NCBI GenBank assembly: GCA_900542835.1
Contig: UQPB01000008.1
Location: forward strand, 48,733 to 112,732
Direction of reading: 5' to 3'
Source: an uncultured Pelosinus sp.
GTDB lineage: Bacteria; Bacillota; Negativicutes; Sporomusales; Acetonemataceae
DNA length: 64,000 nucleotides
A program made the translations under genes and the position numbers. Below are positions 32,618 to 42,236 of the stretch, piece by piece (the stretch's first letter is position 1; each line of letters begins with the position of its first letter). Under the pieces are notes generated by a model that saw only the letters and a program-made list of their open reading frames with translations, searched no databases and was not told where the DNA came from.

Positions 32618-34108
32618 TTACGTAACCAACGCGGCTGCCAGCAGTGCGTCACGCTTTTGCAGCCGGTCAGGCAATGTGCTGATATAGGTGGCCAAATCCT
32701 TGGGATGATAATAGGCTGTCAGTCCACCGGGGCGAACCGCCTTGGTCGCCGCCGCCGGACCGATGCCCAGAATGGTCTGCCGTTCTGCCAGCACCTGAAT
32801 ATTATAGACGCATTCCGTGCCCGGCAATGCATAGCCGACATTTTCAAGATTACCGGCCATCCGTTTCTGGCGGTAGAGATAATACGGCCGCATGCCTAGC
32901 TCGCGGGCTGTATGCCCGGCAATGTGCAGCATCGCCGCCGTTACCGCCGCATCCGGCGTTTTATACCGTCCTGCCGCCTCACTCAGCCGTGAGCCGCGCT
33001 TAAGCGCCAGCGTATGTACGGTAAGATTATCCGGCTTCAGGGCGGCAATTTGCCGCATGCTGTCAGCCATATCAGCCGCCGTTTCTCCCGGCAGGCCGGC
33101 AATGACATCCATATTCACCGCCGCTATGTTACATGCGCGTATTTTTCCGAATGTATCTATTATATCTTGTACACTATGCATTCGTCCAATGAGTTTTAAA
33201 GTTTTTTGCTGCATTGTCTGGGGATTTACGCTGACGCGGCTCACTTTATAGGCGCGCAGCAGTTCAATTTTAACGTCATTGAGGCTGTCCGGCCGGCCGG
33301 CTTCAACAGTAAACTCCGTAGCCGGTCCGGCAAATAACTCCGCCGTCAGTGCCAGAAGCGCCTCCAGGTCCCGCTCCTGCAGGCTTGTCGGCGTGCCGCC
33401 GCCAATATACACGGACTGCACTGCCAAACCGTAACGGGCAACCGTCGCCGCGGCCGCGGCCATATCGGTGAAAAGCGCGCGCAGAAACGCCTGCACGCTG
33501 TCTGCCGCCGGTATTGCATAGGCTGGAAAAGAACAATACAGACAACGGCTGGGACAGAAGGGAATGCCGATATAAATGCTGACGTTCCGCTCAGGCCCGC
33601 TGTTCAGCAAAAAAGGCCGCTGCCGCAGGGCAATCCCTGTCAGCAGCCGCGCCTTCTCCGGTTGCAGCGCAAACGTTTGCTGCAATGATTGGACAACTGA
33701 ACTGGCCGAGCAGCCCTGATCGAGCAGACGATGCACCAGTTTGGCCGGCTTGACGCCGGCCAAAATTCCCCAGGCATTCGGCTTGCCGCCGGTTACCGCC
33801 TGCAGCAGCCAGTACAGATTCAGCCGGAGCAGCCAGCGCCGCTGCCGCAAATCGCTGCAGTCGGCGTCATAATCCCTTCTGGCTGCGTAGCGAGGCCCGT
33901 CTGGCGTATGGTAGAAAAGCTCACAGATACTGGCTGTGCCTTGTCCGTCCTGCAGGAATTGATGGTAGATAACAACCGCTTTATTCCGCCAGTCCCCGGC
34001 CTCATTGGCGGCGGCCAGGCCAAACAGAGCCGCCGTCTGCGCAACCGCCAGCTCTTCACCCTGGCCGCCGCCGCGCAGAACATAGGTCTTATTGGTCACG
34101 TTTATCAC
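32618..34108 (-). CDS. hemZ: Coproporphyrinogen dehydrogenase HemZ (radical SAM)
   Basis: A 496-residue radical-SAM protein of the HemN/HemZ family. The 4Fe-4S-SAM motif is 'CPSRCLYCSF' (CX3CX2C), followed by 'YIGGGTPTSL' and 'MDVIAGLPGETAADM'. HemZ-type proteins have an extra N-terminal region, seen here, and are linked to oxygen-independent haem synthesis. Start chosen at GTG 34108 after AGGAG; it overlaps fur by 20 bases, so the two are coupled. The co-location with fur and hisS is common in Clostridia. Confidence 0.88.
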   Translation of the reverse strand: MINVTNKTYVLRGGGQGEELAVAQTAALFGLAAANEAGDWRNKAVVIYHQFLQDGQGTASICELFYHTPDGPRYAARRDYDADCSDLRQRRWLLRLNLYWLLQAVTGGKPNAWGILAGVKPAKLVHRLLDQGCSASSVVQSLQQTFALQPEKARLLTGIALRQRPFLLNSGPERNVSIYIGIPFCPSRCLYCSFPAYAIPAADSVQAFLRALFTDMAAAAATVARYGLAVQSVYIGGGTPTSLQERDLEALLALTAELFAGPATEFTVEAGRPDSLNDVKIELLRAYKVSRVSVNPQTMQQKTLKLIGRMHSVQDIIDTFGKIRACNIAAVNMDVIAGLPGETAADMADSMRQIAALKPDNLTVHTLALKRGSRLSEAAGRYKTPDAAVTAAMLHIAGHTARELGMRPYYLYRQKRMAGNLENVGYALPGTECVYNIQVLAERQTILGIGPAAATKAVRPGGLTAYYHPKDLATYISTLPDRLQKRDALLAAALVT

Positions 34109-34538
34109 GGCACTCCTGGCAATAGCCAAAAAACTTTACGTGATGATCAACAATTTCAAAGTTGTTCTTGCTGGAGATGGTCGCCTCCAGTGATTCCAAA
34201 AGATCATCGTCGCATTCCCTGACCTTGCCGCAGGTCAGGCAGATCAAGTGATGATGATGATGCGCGTCGGCAGAGGTATTCAGCTCATAACGGTTGCGCC
34301 CGTCGCCAAAGTCGATCTTTTGCAGAAAATCCAGTTCGCTCAACAGCTCCAGCGTGCGATAGACAGTCGCAAGGCCGATTTCCGTTGAATCGCTGCGGAC
34401 AATGTCAAACACATCCTCAGCGCTGAGATGCTGCCCCGGGCGGTCAAAAAATGCCTGCAGGATCAATTGTCGCTGTGTTGTCAGTTTGTACTGTTTGTCG
34501 TGAAAAATTTGTTTAACATCCTTGAGGTTGACGGCCAT
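34089..34538 (-). CDS. Fur family metal-responsive regulator
   Basis: A 149-residue winged-helix repressor with the family's metal and DNA regions: 'LTTQRQLILQAFF', 'GLATVYRTLELLSELDFL', the histidine run in 'ADAHHHHHLICLTCGKV' and a second CxxC in 'GYCQECR'. The two CxxC pairs form the structural zinc site. Whether it senses iron, zinc, manganese or peroxide is not decided by the sequence alone. The start is ATG 34538 after AGGTGA. It is cotranscribed with hemZ, hinting at iron or peroxide control of haem synthesis. Confidence 0.92.
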   Translation of the reverse strand: MAVNLKDVKQIFHDKQYKLTTQRQLILQAFFDRPGQHLSAEDVFDIVRSDSTEIGLATVYRTLELLSELDFLQKIDFGDGRNRYELNTSADAHHHHHLICLTCGKVRECDDDLLESLEATISSKNNFEIVDHHVKFFGYCQECRDKRDQ

Positions 34539-34547
34539 AATTATCAC

Positions 34548-35591
34548 CTAACCTTCCTGGCTGTGCCAGAGATGCTTATATAAGACTTTCAGAATGGCGG
34601 TAACCGGTACGGCTACAATCATTCCGATAACTCCGGATAAATGAGCGCCAATTAACAGACTGATGATGACTGCCACCGGATGCAGTTCCAGCGTATGCTT
34701 CATAATATGGGGAACGAGAATATGATTCTCCAACTGATGGATAACTAAATAAAACAACAGTACTTTCAGCGCCAGGGCCGGGGTGTGCAGAAAGGCCAGC
34801 AACAGCGCCGGCAGCGCGCCGATAATCGGTCCGATCACCGGAATCGCTTCGGTTAAGGCGGCAATTAGCCCCAGTACCAGCGGATAATCGACATCGAGGG
34901 TCAGCATGCCCAGAAATACCAGCAGCCCCATTGCCACACTGACCAGCAGCTGGCCGCGAATATAGCCGCTGACAACCATGCCGGCCTCATCAACAATCAT
35001 TCGGACTTTTTTATGCAAAGCCGCCGGGAATATTGCGACAAAATGATTGCGCAGCTGCGGCCAGTCTTTCAGAAAATAGAAGGCCAGCACCGGTACAACA
35101 ATCAATTCGATCACCCGTCCGGCAAAGCCTACGGTCGCATTGAGCAGGCGCCGCGCCAAATCGAGCGAATAAGCCGCCGCGTTTGACAGATTATTGTCAA
35201 TCATTACCCGGATGTTTTCCGGCAAATCAGTAGTCTGCAGCGGAATTCCCAGCGAAAAGATCAACTGCCTTATCCGTTCCGTCAGTTTCGGCAAATTCAG
35301 CATAAACTGATTAAACTCACCGACAAACGGCATAAAAATATAGGCAACAACAGCTGTCAGCACCACTGCCGCAACGAAAAAGGATAACAGGATCGCCAAC
35401 TGCAGCGGTACAGTCCGCCTGCTGCCCGGCCACAGCGGAATCCGGGTTAAAAGCCGTACCAGCGGCTGCAGAACAAATGCGAGAATAGTACCTAACAGCA
35501 AGGGCAGCAAAATAGCCGACGCCTGCCATACCATATAAGCAAGCAGCAAAACAGCCAGCAGGCGCAGCCAGGCCGCGCTCGACAGAGACAT
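34548..35591 (-). CDS. AI-2E family transporter
   Basis: A 347-residue polytopic permease, second member of the former UPF0118 family in this window. Conserved elements include 'GLIAALTEAIPVIGPIIGALPALLLA' (given in part: TEAIPVIGPIIGALPA) and 'LVPHIMKHTLELHPVAVI'. Substrate unknown. It is directly upstream of fur (9-base gap) and downstream of an MBL hydrolase on the same strand. Confidence 0.87.
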   Translation of the reverse strand: MSLSSAAWLRLLAVLLLAYMVWQASAILLPLLLGTILAFVLQPLVRLLTRIPLWPGSRRTVPLQLAILLSFFVAAVVLTAVVAYIFMPFVGEFNQFMLNLPKLTERIRQLIFSLGIPLQTTDLPENIRVMIDNNLSNAAAYSLDLARRLLNATVGFAGRVIELIVVPVLAFYFLKDWPQLRNHFVAIFPAALHKKVRMIVDEAGMVVSGYIRGQLLVSVAMGLLVFLGMLTLDVDYPLVLGLIAALTEAIPVIGPIIGALPALLLAFLHTPALALKVLLFYLVIHQLENHILVPHIMKHTLELHPVAVIISLLIGAHLSGVIGMIVAVPVTAILKVLYKHLWHSQEG

Positions 35592-35613
35592 CGCGCCAGC
35601 CCCTTTCCCAATC

Positions 35614-36234
35614 TTATTGGATAAACGGATTCATCTTTCGTTCCCAGCCAATCGTGGTTTCGGGGCCATGACCGGGATAGACAACCCAATCATCCGGCAG
35701 GATCAGCAGCTTTTCCCGGATATGCCGGATCAACTGGCTGTATGAGCCGCCGGGGAAATCGGTGCGGCCGATCGACTCGGCAAACAGCGTGTCGCCGCTG
35801 AAAACAACCCCTTCACCCTTGAGACAAATACCGCCGGGCGTATGTCCGGGCGTTTCCAGGACGGTAAGGGCTGCGTTGCCGAAACGGATAACATCGCCTT
35901 CCCGGATCATGCGATCAGCCGGCTGGCAGGTAAGACCGGGCCCCATGTATGCCGACAAATTCTGCGAACTGGAGGTCAGCATCGCGGCGTCAGCCTGATG
36001 GATCAGGACCGGCGCACCGGTTTCCTGCCTGACTTGGGTTAGGGCGCCGATATGGTCGGCGTGACCATGAGTGTTAACAATAAAGGCAACCGCCAGGTTC
36101 TCCTGCTGGATCACCGCCAGGATCTGGTCGGCATCGCCGCCGGGATCAATGACAATCGCTTGGCGGGTTTGCTCGCACCAGGCGATATAGCAGTTAGTAC
36201 CGAGTGCCCCTACTTCCAGTCTGCGTATTTTCAT
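35614..36234 (-). CDS. MBL-fold metallo-hydrolase (glyoxalase II-like)
   Basis: A 206-residue metallo-beta-lactamase fold enzyme. The metal motif THGHADHIG is intact, and later ligands are in 'ETPGHTPGGIC', 'GDTLFAESIGRTD' and 'VYPGHGPETTIGWER'. This form (YqgX-like) is usually called a hydroxyacylglutathione-hydrolase-like protein, but the true substrate in Firmicutes is not known. It lies just downstream of dtd in the relA-dtd series. Confidence 0.9.
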   Translation of the reverse strand: MKIRRLEVGALGTNCYIAWCEQTRQAIVIDPGGDADQILAVIQQENLAVAFIVNTHGHADHIGALTQVRQETGAPVLIHQADAAMLTSSSQNLSAYMGPGLTCQPADRMIREGDVIRFGNAALTVLETPGHTPGGICLKGEGVVFSGDTLFAESIGRTDFPGGSYSQLIRHIREKLLILPDDWVVYPGHGPETTIGWERKMNPFIQ

Positions 36235-36253
36235 CGCTATCCTCCTGCATGGA

Positions 36254-36703
36254 TTAAAAGATTCGCTTGCTATCCAGCATCAGCGTAACCGGGCCGTCAT
36301 TTTCCAGGCTAACCAGCATATGGGCCTGAAACTGTCCGCAGGCCACCGTAACGCCAAAGCCGCGGACCGCTGTGACGAAAGCTTCATACAGACGCTTAGC
36401 CTCTGCGGGCGGAGCCGCCTGGTCAAAGCCGGGACGCCGCCCCTTGCGGCAGTCGCCAAAGAGCGTAAACTGCGATACCGCCAGCAGTTCGCCGCCACAG
36501 TCGAGCAGCGACCGGTTCATTTTGCCGTCCTGATCAGGAAAAATTCGCAGATGAACGATTTTTTCCGCTAAATAGCTCGCATCGGCTTCACTGTCGCCGC
36601 GGCCGACACCGAGCAGAACCGTCAGCCCGGGACCAATGGCGGCGATTGTGGTATTGTCAACGCGGACACTGGACCGCAAAGTTCTTTGTACTACAGTTCG
36701 CAC
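36254..36703 (-). CDS. dtd: D-aminoacyl-tRNA deacylase
   Basis: A 149-residue enzyme that removes D-amino acids (and glycine from tRNA-Ala) mistakenly attached to tRNA. The active-site segment 'SQFTLFGDCRKGRRPGFDQA' is complete, as is the C-terminal 'ENDGPVTLMLDS'. The usual Gly-cisPro loop is present. Its start overlaps the relA end by 13 bases, the same coupling as in other Firmicutes. Confidence 0.95.
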   Translation of the reverse strand: MRTVVQRTLRSSVRVDNTTIAAIGPGLTVLLGVGRGDSEADASYLAEKIVHLRIFPDQDGKMNRSLLDCGGELLAVSQFTLFGDCRKGRRPGFDQAAPPAEAKRLYEAFVTAVRGFGVTVACGQFQAHMLVSLENDGPVTLMLDSKRIF

Positions 36704-38904
36704 GCTGTTCCCCCCGCATTGCTGGCAGCCCGGTGCACGCTGTATACGTCGCGGATACGGCGCATTTTGGTCATCACCTGCTCCAATTGGCTCAAGCTGC
36801 TGATATCAAGACAAAGGCTGACAAAGGACGTCTTGTTTTTCAATGGCTTAGCGTTAACCGCACTGACATTAATTTTAATTTCGGCTGCCACCAGCATGAT
36901 TTCCGTCAGCATACCGGGGCGATCCATGGCGGTAATTTCAATCGTGACCTTGTAAACGCTGTCTGTCGCCACATCCCAGCTGACCTCAATGATCCGCTCA
37001 TACGCCTCAGGGTCATGCACGATATTGGTGCAGTCGGAACGGTGGACAGAAACGCCGCGGCCGCGGGTGATATAGCCGATGACGGGATCGCCGGGAACCG
37101 GATTGCAGCAGCGTGCCAGCTTGACCAGCAGTCCCGCCTCGCCTTTTACCAGAATGCCATGACTGACTTTGCTCTGCGTCGGCCGCTTGGGCTTCAGATC
37201 GGCCAGCAATTTGGAAATATCCGGCGGCGTCGAACTCTTGATATCCTTTTTATAGGCCTCAATCAGCTTCAGCATGACGCCGTGGGCGGTAATGCCGCCG
37301 TAGCCGAGGGTCGCGAACAGGTCTTCCTCATTGAGGATATTCAGTTTTTTGGCACATTCGGTCAGCCGGTCGCCCTTGATGAGCTCTTTCAAATCATAGC
37401 CGAGCTTTTTGCTGTCCCGCTCCAGCAATTCGCGGCCCTTAATCATATTTTCTTCGCGTTTTTCCTTTTTAAACCATTGCCGGATTTTGTTGCGGGTTTC
37501 CGAGGCGCCGACAATGTTCAGCCAGTCACGGCTGGGACCGGATTGCTTGGAGGTAATGATCTCGACAATATCCCCGTTCGACAGCTTCGTCTCCAACGGC
37601 ACTATTTTACCGTTGACTTTGGCGCCGACGCAGCGATGGCCGACATCGGTGTGAATACGATAAGCAAAATCAATCGGAATCGAACCCGCGGGCAAATCAA
37701 TAACGTCGCCTTTGGGCGTAAATACAAATACCTCGTCGGCAAACACGTCCAGTTTAAGCGTCTCCATAAACTCGCGCGGGTCGCGCAAATCCTGCTGCCA
37801 GTCTAAAAGCTGCCGCAGCCAGGAAAGTTTCTGGTCAAAATCCTTATCGCCCCTGGGGCCTTCTTTGTAGCGCCAATGCGCGGCAATGCCATACTCCGAC
37901 GTGCGATGCATATCCCAGGTCCGGATCTGGATTTCGAGCGGCTGGCCCTGAATGCCGATAACCGTTGTATGCAGCGATTGATACATATTCGACTTAGGCA
38001 TGGCAATAAAATCTTTAAACCGCATCGGAATCGGCTTCCATAACGCATGCACTATGCCAAGCGAACCGTAGCAGTCCTTAACCGATTCGACAACCACGCG
38101 GACTGCGGACAGATCGTAAATCTCGCTAAGATCTTTATGATCCTTGATCATCTTCTTATAGATACTGTAAAAATGCTTGGGCCGTCCCTGAATTTCCGCT
38201 TTGATGCCAACCGCGCTCAGCCGTTCCGACAAAATCGCGACCGCTTCATTAATATTATCGAGACGCTCCCGCCGCTTTTGCTTGACTTTCTCGACCAGTT
38301 CATAGTATTTTTCCGGCTCCAGATAGCGAAATGACAGATCTTCCAGTTCCCATTTGATATTGGATATCCCCAGCCGATGGGCCAGCGGCGCGTAAATCTC
38401 CATGGTCTCCTGAGCGATTCGCTTCTGCTTGACTTCTGCCATATATTTCAGGGTACGCATATTATGCAGCCTGTCGGCCAGCTTTATCAGGACAACGCGA
38501 ATATCCTTGGCCATAGCCAGAAACATCTTGCGGTAATTCTCCAGCTGCTGCTCTTCTTTGGATTTATATTCAATCCGGCTTAATTTAGTCACGCCATCCA
38601 CCAGCATGGCAATCTCCCGGCCGAATTCTTTTTCAATGTCCTCGAGCGTGACGGAGGTATCTTCTACTACATCATGCAGCATAGCTGCGCTTATTGTAAT
38701 AATATCAATCTGCAGATCAGCGAGGATCTTAGCAACTCCCAGAGGATGACAAATGTACTCCTCGCCGGAAACGCGCTTTTGTCCCTGATGCGCCGCTTCG
38801 GCAAACCGGAAAACCCGTTGCAGGAAATCAACCGGCGCGTCAGGCTGAAACGCCAGGATTTCCTGACATAAGTCATCAATGCTGAGACTGACTTCTTTCG
38901 GCAT
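36691..38904 (-). CDS. relA: Bifunctional (p)ppGpp synthetase/hydrolase (RelA/SpoT)
   Basis: A 737-residue Rel protein. The HD hydrolase domain is intact ('HDVVEDTSVT'). The synthetase domain ('YQSLHTTVIG', 'RTWDMHRTSEYGIAAHWRYK') follows, then TGS ('DLPAGSIPIDFAYRIHTDVG'), helical/zinc-finger and C-terminal ACT domains. Both activities are expected. ATG 38904 follows GAGCGGGGTGAAGC. It overlaps dtd downstream; apt and recJ lie upstream on the same strand, the canonical order. Confidence 0.96.
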   Translation of the reverse strand: MPKEVSLSIDDLCQEILAFQPDAPVDFLQRVFRFAEAAHQGQKRVSGEEYICHPLGVAKILADLQIDIITISAAMLHDVVEDTSVTLEDIEKEFGREIAMLVDGVTKLSRIEYKSKEEQQLENYRKMFLAMAKDIRVVLIKLADRLHNMRTLKYMAEVKQKRIAQETMEIYAPLAHRLGISNIKWELEDLSFRYLEPEKYYELVEKVKQKRRERLDNINEAVAILSERLSAVGIKAEIQGRPKHFYSIYKKMIKDHKDLSEIYDLSAVRVVVESVKDCYGSLGIVHALWKPIPMRFKDFIAMPKSNMYQSLHTTVIGIQGQPLEIQIRTWDMHRTSEYGIAAHWRYKEGPRGDKDFDQKLSWLRQLLDWQQDLRDPREFMETLKLDVFADEVFVFTPKGDVIDLPAGSIPIDFAYRIHTDVGHRCVGAKVNGKIVPLETKLSNGDIVEIITSKQSGPSRDWLNIVGASETRNKIRQWFKKEKREENMIKGRELLERDSKKLGYDLKELIKGDRLTECAKKLNILNEEDLFATLGYGGITAHGVMLKLIEAYKKDIKSSTPPDISKLLADLKPKRPTQSKVSHGILVKGEAGLLVKLARCCNPVPGDPVIGYITRGRGVSVHRSDCTNIVHDPEAYERIIEVSWDVATDSVYKVTIEITAMDRPGMLTEIMLVAAEIKINVSAVNAKPLKNKTSFVSLCLDISSLSQLEQVMTKMRRIRDVYSVHRAASNAGGTACEL

Positions 38905-38942
38905 AGCTTCACCCCGCTCTCTCTGCACTCAACCCAGAATTA

Positions 38943-39455
38943 TTAGTATTGCACCAGCGACTTTACTTTATAGTTTTCAAGACCGCTGCGTCCGTTTAGA
39001 AAAGCCAGTTCGATTAAAAAGCCCAAACCGGCGACCTTACCGCCAAGCTGCTCAATCATGCTGACCGCGGCGCTGATGGTACCGCCGGTAGCCAGCAAAT
39101 CATCGACGACCAGCACACGCTGTCCCGGACGAATTGCGTCACGGTGTACCTCCAGCGCATCCACCCCATATTCAAGGCTGTATTCATGATGCAGCACAGC
39201 TGCCGGCAGCTTGCCCGGCTTGCGAATCGGCACAAAGCCCACTCCCAGTGCGTAAGCCACCGGGGCGCCAATAACAAAGCCGCGGGCCTCCGGTCCGGCA
39301 ACCAGATCGATATGCTGACCGGAAAATTCGGCTGCCAGCGCGTCCACAGCCTGCCGGAACACCGGCCCGTCTTTCAGTAAGGTCGTAATGTCCTTAAAAC
39401 TAATGCCGGCAGAAGGGAAATCGTCAACAACCCGAATGTGGTCCTGAAAACACAT
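38943..39455 (-). CDS. apt: Adenine phosphoribosyltransferase
   Basis: A 170-residue type I PRTase that salvages adenine to AMP. The PRPP-binding motif 'VLVVDDLLATGGTISA' and the N-terminal 'DFPSAGISFKDITTLLKD' are diagnostic. ATG 39455 gives the normal family length and lies 9 bases after AAGGAG; an upstream in-frame ATG overlaps this site. It sits between recJ and relA in one transcription unit. Confidence 0.95.
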   Translation of the reverse strand: MCFQDHIRVVDDFPSAGISFKDITTLLKDGPVFRQAVDALAAEFSGQHIDLVAGPEARGFVIGAPVAYALGVGFVPIRKPGKLPAAVLHHEYSLEYGVDALEVHRDAIRPGQRVLVVDDLLATGGTISAAVSMIEQLGGKVAGLGFLIELAFLNGRSGLENYKVKSLVQY

Positions 39456-39472
39456 GCCAAACGGCTCCTTTA

Positions 39473-41476
39473 TCATTTAATGTGCCCGGCCCGGAAAGTG
39501 GCAGAGGCCAGAATATCCAGTTTTTGCGCCGGCTGCGGCTGCAGCGTAATTTGAAAAACAGCATTTTGGGATTGTAAGACAAGCAGATCCAGTTCTGCCA
39601 GAACCGACAGAGAAAAGACGATTGCCGCTTCTGCCATCGCGGTTCGATAGCCAGCCTCCAGCTGCCGGGATAGTTCGCGCCAATCGGCAGTTACCGTCTT
39701 CATCCCATTCTCACTAAGGCCCTTCAGCAGCAGATACAGCTTGCCGATAGCCTGCTTATCCGGGCAGGAGCGATCCGCTTTGCGCACATCGATCGCCCGC
39801 ATGCGCACAGAACGGCGCCCTTGCCATTCATGCACTTCCGGCACAAACGCGATTTCCGCCGCGCAGTCGCGTTCAAAGCAGTCCGCGAGTTCGCCTTTAT
39901 TCCAGGCAATGGCTTCGCTGCTGGCCTCGCGCTCGCAGACCCAGAGACGCAAGTGACGTTTATCCTTGCCGAAAGCGGCGGCTGACTGCAGCTTGACCGG
40001 CGAGCATGCCAGCAGCGGACTGGGATTGCCCATTCCAAACGGTTCCAGGCAGGCTAACTGCTCGATCAGCGAGGCATTCAACTCGTTCAGACTGACCATG
40101 GCATCAATATTCAGCACTGGCAGGAAATCGGCCTCCGTCAGTTCCTGACTGACAGTTTCATTAAATTTCTGCCGGAACAGATCAATGTCCGCCGCCTTTA
40201 AACTTAACCCCGCCGCCTGACGGTGCCCGCCGAATTGCAGCAGCCATTCGGCGCAGCGGGAGAGACCCTCGTACATATCGAAACCAGGAATGCTGCGGCA
40301 GGATCCTTTGCCAATCCCATCCCGGACGCTGATCAGAATGGTTGGCCGGTAATAGCGCTCGACCAGACGGGAGGCAACAATGCCAATGACGCCGGGATGC
40401 CAGTCTTCGCCGGCAATTACCAGCGCCTTGGCGTTTTGCCAGTCGGTAGCGGCAAGCGCGGCTTCCGCCTTTTCCAGGATATCGCGTTCAACCTCCTGGC
40501 GCTCACGGTTAGTCAGGTCAAGCGTCTGCGCCAGTTCCCTTACCGGCTCAGACGCCGGCGACGTCAATAATTCAACCCCGGCGGCGGCATGGTTGAGCCG
40601 GCCGGCTGCGTTTAGACGCGGGGCAATCACAAAGCCGATCTTGCCGGCGTCAATACTGGCGCTCTGCAATTCGCAGACACTGATCAAGGCCGCGAGGCCG
40701 GCATTCTCCGTATGGCGCAGCCTGTCGATACCAAACTTCACCAACAGGCGATTCTCGCCGGTGAGCGGAACCATGTCCGCAACCGTGCCGATTGCAACAA
40801 GATCGAGATAACGAAAGCAATCAAGCCGCCGCTGTTCAAGCCGGCTTGCAAGCGCCTGACAGAACTTAAACGCAACCCCCACCCCGGCCAATTCCTTTTC
40901 CGGATAGGGACAACCCGGCTGTTTGGGATTAATCACCGCTGTGGCTGCAGGCAATCGCTCCGGCGGCTGGTGATGGTCGGTAACGATAATGTCAAGACGC
41001 CCGGCCGACTCCACTTCCTGCCAGGCGCTGATGCCGCAATCCACTGTGATAACCAGGCCGGCGCCGGCGGCGGCAATCGCCTGCAGTGCTTCGCTATGCA
41101 AACCATAGCCTTCGCTTTGCCGTTCCGGTATATAATACTCGATTGTTGCGCCTAATTCGCGCAGACAATTATAAACAAGCGCAGTGGCGGTTATCCCGTC
41201 GACATCGTAGTCGCCGTATACAACGATTTTTTCCCCGGCCGCTATCGCCGCCGCGGTACGGTCGACCGCCGCCGCCATTCCTTTCAGTAAAAAGGGATCC
41301 TGCAGCTGTTGCAGCGTTCCCGCGAGAAACTGCTGGGCGGCAGCCGCATCGTCAAGGCCGCGGTTCAGCAGTAATTGTCCCACGACTGCAGATACGCCCA
41401 GACGGGAAGCTAAAGTGGCTGCCTGTTCCCGGCAGGGAGCGCGCAGATGCCATTTTTTTAGTGGCCTACATACCAT
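39473..41476 (-). CDS. recJ: Single-stranded-DNA-specific exonuclease RecJ
   Basis: A 667-residue DHH-family 5'-3' exonuclease. Catalytic motifs are 'YGDYDVDGITATAL', 'ITVDCGISAWQEVESA', 'IIVTDHHQPPE' and 'GGHRQAAGLSLK' of the DHHA1 domain, followed by an OB-fold. A C-terminal extension of about 100 residues ends without known motifs. Its start overlaps the lapA stop by 11 bases, and the recJ stop is close to apt. It acts in RecFOR repair and mismatch repair. Confidence 0.95.
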   Translation of the reverse strand: MVCRPLKKWHLRAPCREQAATLASRLGVSAVVGQLLLNRGLDDAAAAQQFLAGTLQQLQDPFLLKGMAAAVDRTAAAIAAGEKIVVYGDYDVDGITATALVYNCLRELGATIEYYIPERQSEGYGLHSEALQAIAAAGAGLVITVDCGISAWQEVESAGRLDIIVTDHHQPPERLPAATAVINPKQPGCPYPEKELAGVGVAFKFCQALASRLEQRRLDCFRYLDLVAIGTVADMVPLTGENRLLVKFGIDRLRHTENAGLAALISVCELQSASIDAGKIGFVIAPRLNAAGRLNHAAAGVELLTSPASEPVRELAQTLDLTNRERQEVERDILEKAEAALAATDWQNAKALVIAGEDWHPGVIGIVASRLVERYYRPTILISVRDGIGKGSCRSIPGFDMYEGLSRCAEWLLQFGGHRQAAGLSLKAADIDLFRQKFNETVSQELTEADFLPVLNIDAMVSLNELNASLIEQLACLEPFGMGNPSPLLACSPVKLQSAAAFGKDKRHLRLWVCEREASSEAIAWNKGELADCFERDCAAEIAFVPEVHEWQGRRSVRMRAIDVRKADRSCPDKQAIGKLYLLLKGLSENGMKTVTADWRELSRQLEAGYRTAMAEAAIVFSLSVLAELDLLVLQSQNAVFQITLQPQPAQKLDILASATFRAGHIK

Positions 41477-41825
41477 TCGCGTTCAAATCCTTAACAGCTG
41501 CGGTCTGATTTAGTTCAGCCGGCTGGGCGGCAGAATGCTCCGCTTTATCTGCGGCAGCCTGCTTATCTTCCCAGACCTTCAATTTCGCTTCCAGTTCGGA
41601 AACCCTGCGATTGGCTCTGTCCGTCAGCCATCGCAGCCGTATTTGCACCGGCGCAGCCAATAATAAAACAATAAAAGCGCCGGCCATTGCCGCCCCAAGA
41701 ATAACCAGCACTAAAGATGTCTCCAGACTCCAGAGGGCAAACCGGACCGTGACCGCAGTCGCGTTTTGCAAAGCAACCACCGCTCCAAAGCAAGCAAAAA
41801 GCAGGGCAAATACGACAAATTTCAT
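41466..41825 (-). CDS. LapA domain-containing membrane protein (DUF1049, YrvD-like)
   Basis: A 119-residue protein with two transmembrane helices ('FVVFALLFACFGAVVALQNA' and 'LVLVILGAAMAGAFIVLLLA') and a coiled-coil tail ('VSELEAKLKVWEDKQAAADK'). LapA-domain proteins regularly precede recJ in Firmicutes (yrvD); the exact role is unknown, although E. coli LapA acts with LapB on LPS assembly. ATG 41825 follows GGAGGGGTATACA. It overlaps recJ by 11 bases. Confidence 0.85.
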   Translation of the reverse strand: MKFVVFALLFACFGAVVALQNATAVTVRFALWSLETSLVLVILGAAMAGAFIVLLLAAPVQIRLRWLTDRANRRVSELEAKLKVWEDKQAAADKAEHSAAQPAELNQTAAVKDLNANGM

Positions 41826-42236
41826 TGTATACCCCTCCGTCGGCAATATCTAATTAGTTATTATTCTCTTTATTGGGCCAAGAATCCTTTTCTTATGATG
41901 AATAACTGCAAAAGTTGCCTCCATAATAATGAAAAAATAACGCCGGCTGGCGGAAAAGCCCGCCAGTTTTCACCGGATTAGACTTGACGTGCTACTCAGT
42001 TAGATATCGTTTAAGGGCGAGGCGGAGATGCTGACGCCGCCATTGCTCTTCGCTCATCAGCAAGCCTTAATACTAGATAAGCGCTGATTAAAAGAACCGA
42101 GTCAGATTGACGAGAAATTCTTTCGTCTGGCAAGGAAGCCAGACCGCAGGAATAGCAACGCTCTTCAAGGGCTGGCTGATGCAGCAGGCTGAAAAAGCTC
42201 CGGCAAGCTGCGCTGCGGGCATTAAGCAGTGCTTAC
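41826..42236. other. Gene-poor stretch between lapA and the VWA gene
   Basis: About 410 bases without a convincing gene. It holds a CTGGCGG/CCGCCAG hairpin near 41949-41970, probably the end of the VWA transcript. From 42078 to about 42160 it carries a copy of a short dispersed repeat that also occurs, inverted, at 6219-6280. A 60-85-codon frame at 42107-42364 runs into the VWA gene antisense and is rejected. Confidence 0.6.
42078..42160 (+). repeat. Short dispersed intergenic repeat, copy B
   Basis: Starts TAAGCGCTGATTAAA-GA-CCG and later CTGGCAAGG-AGC-AGA-CGCAG. The copy at 6219-6280 (minus strand) shares both blocks, but copy B has about 23 extra bases between them. See findings. Confidence 0.4.
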
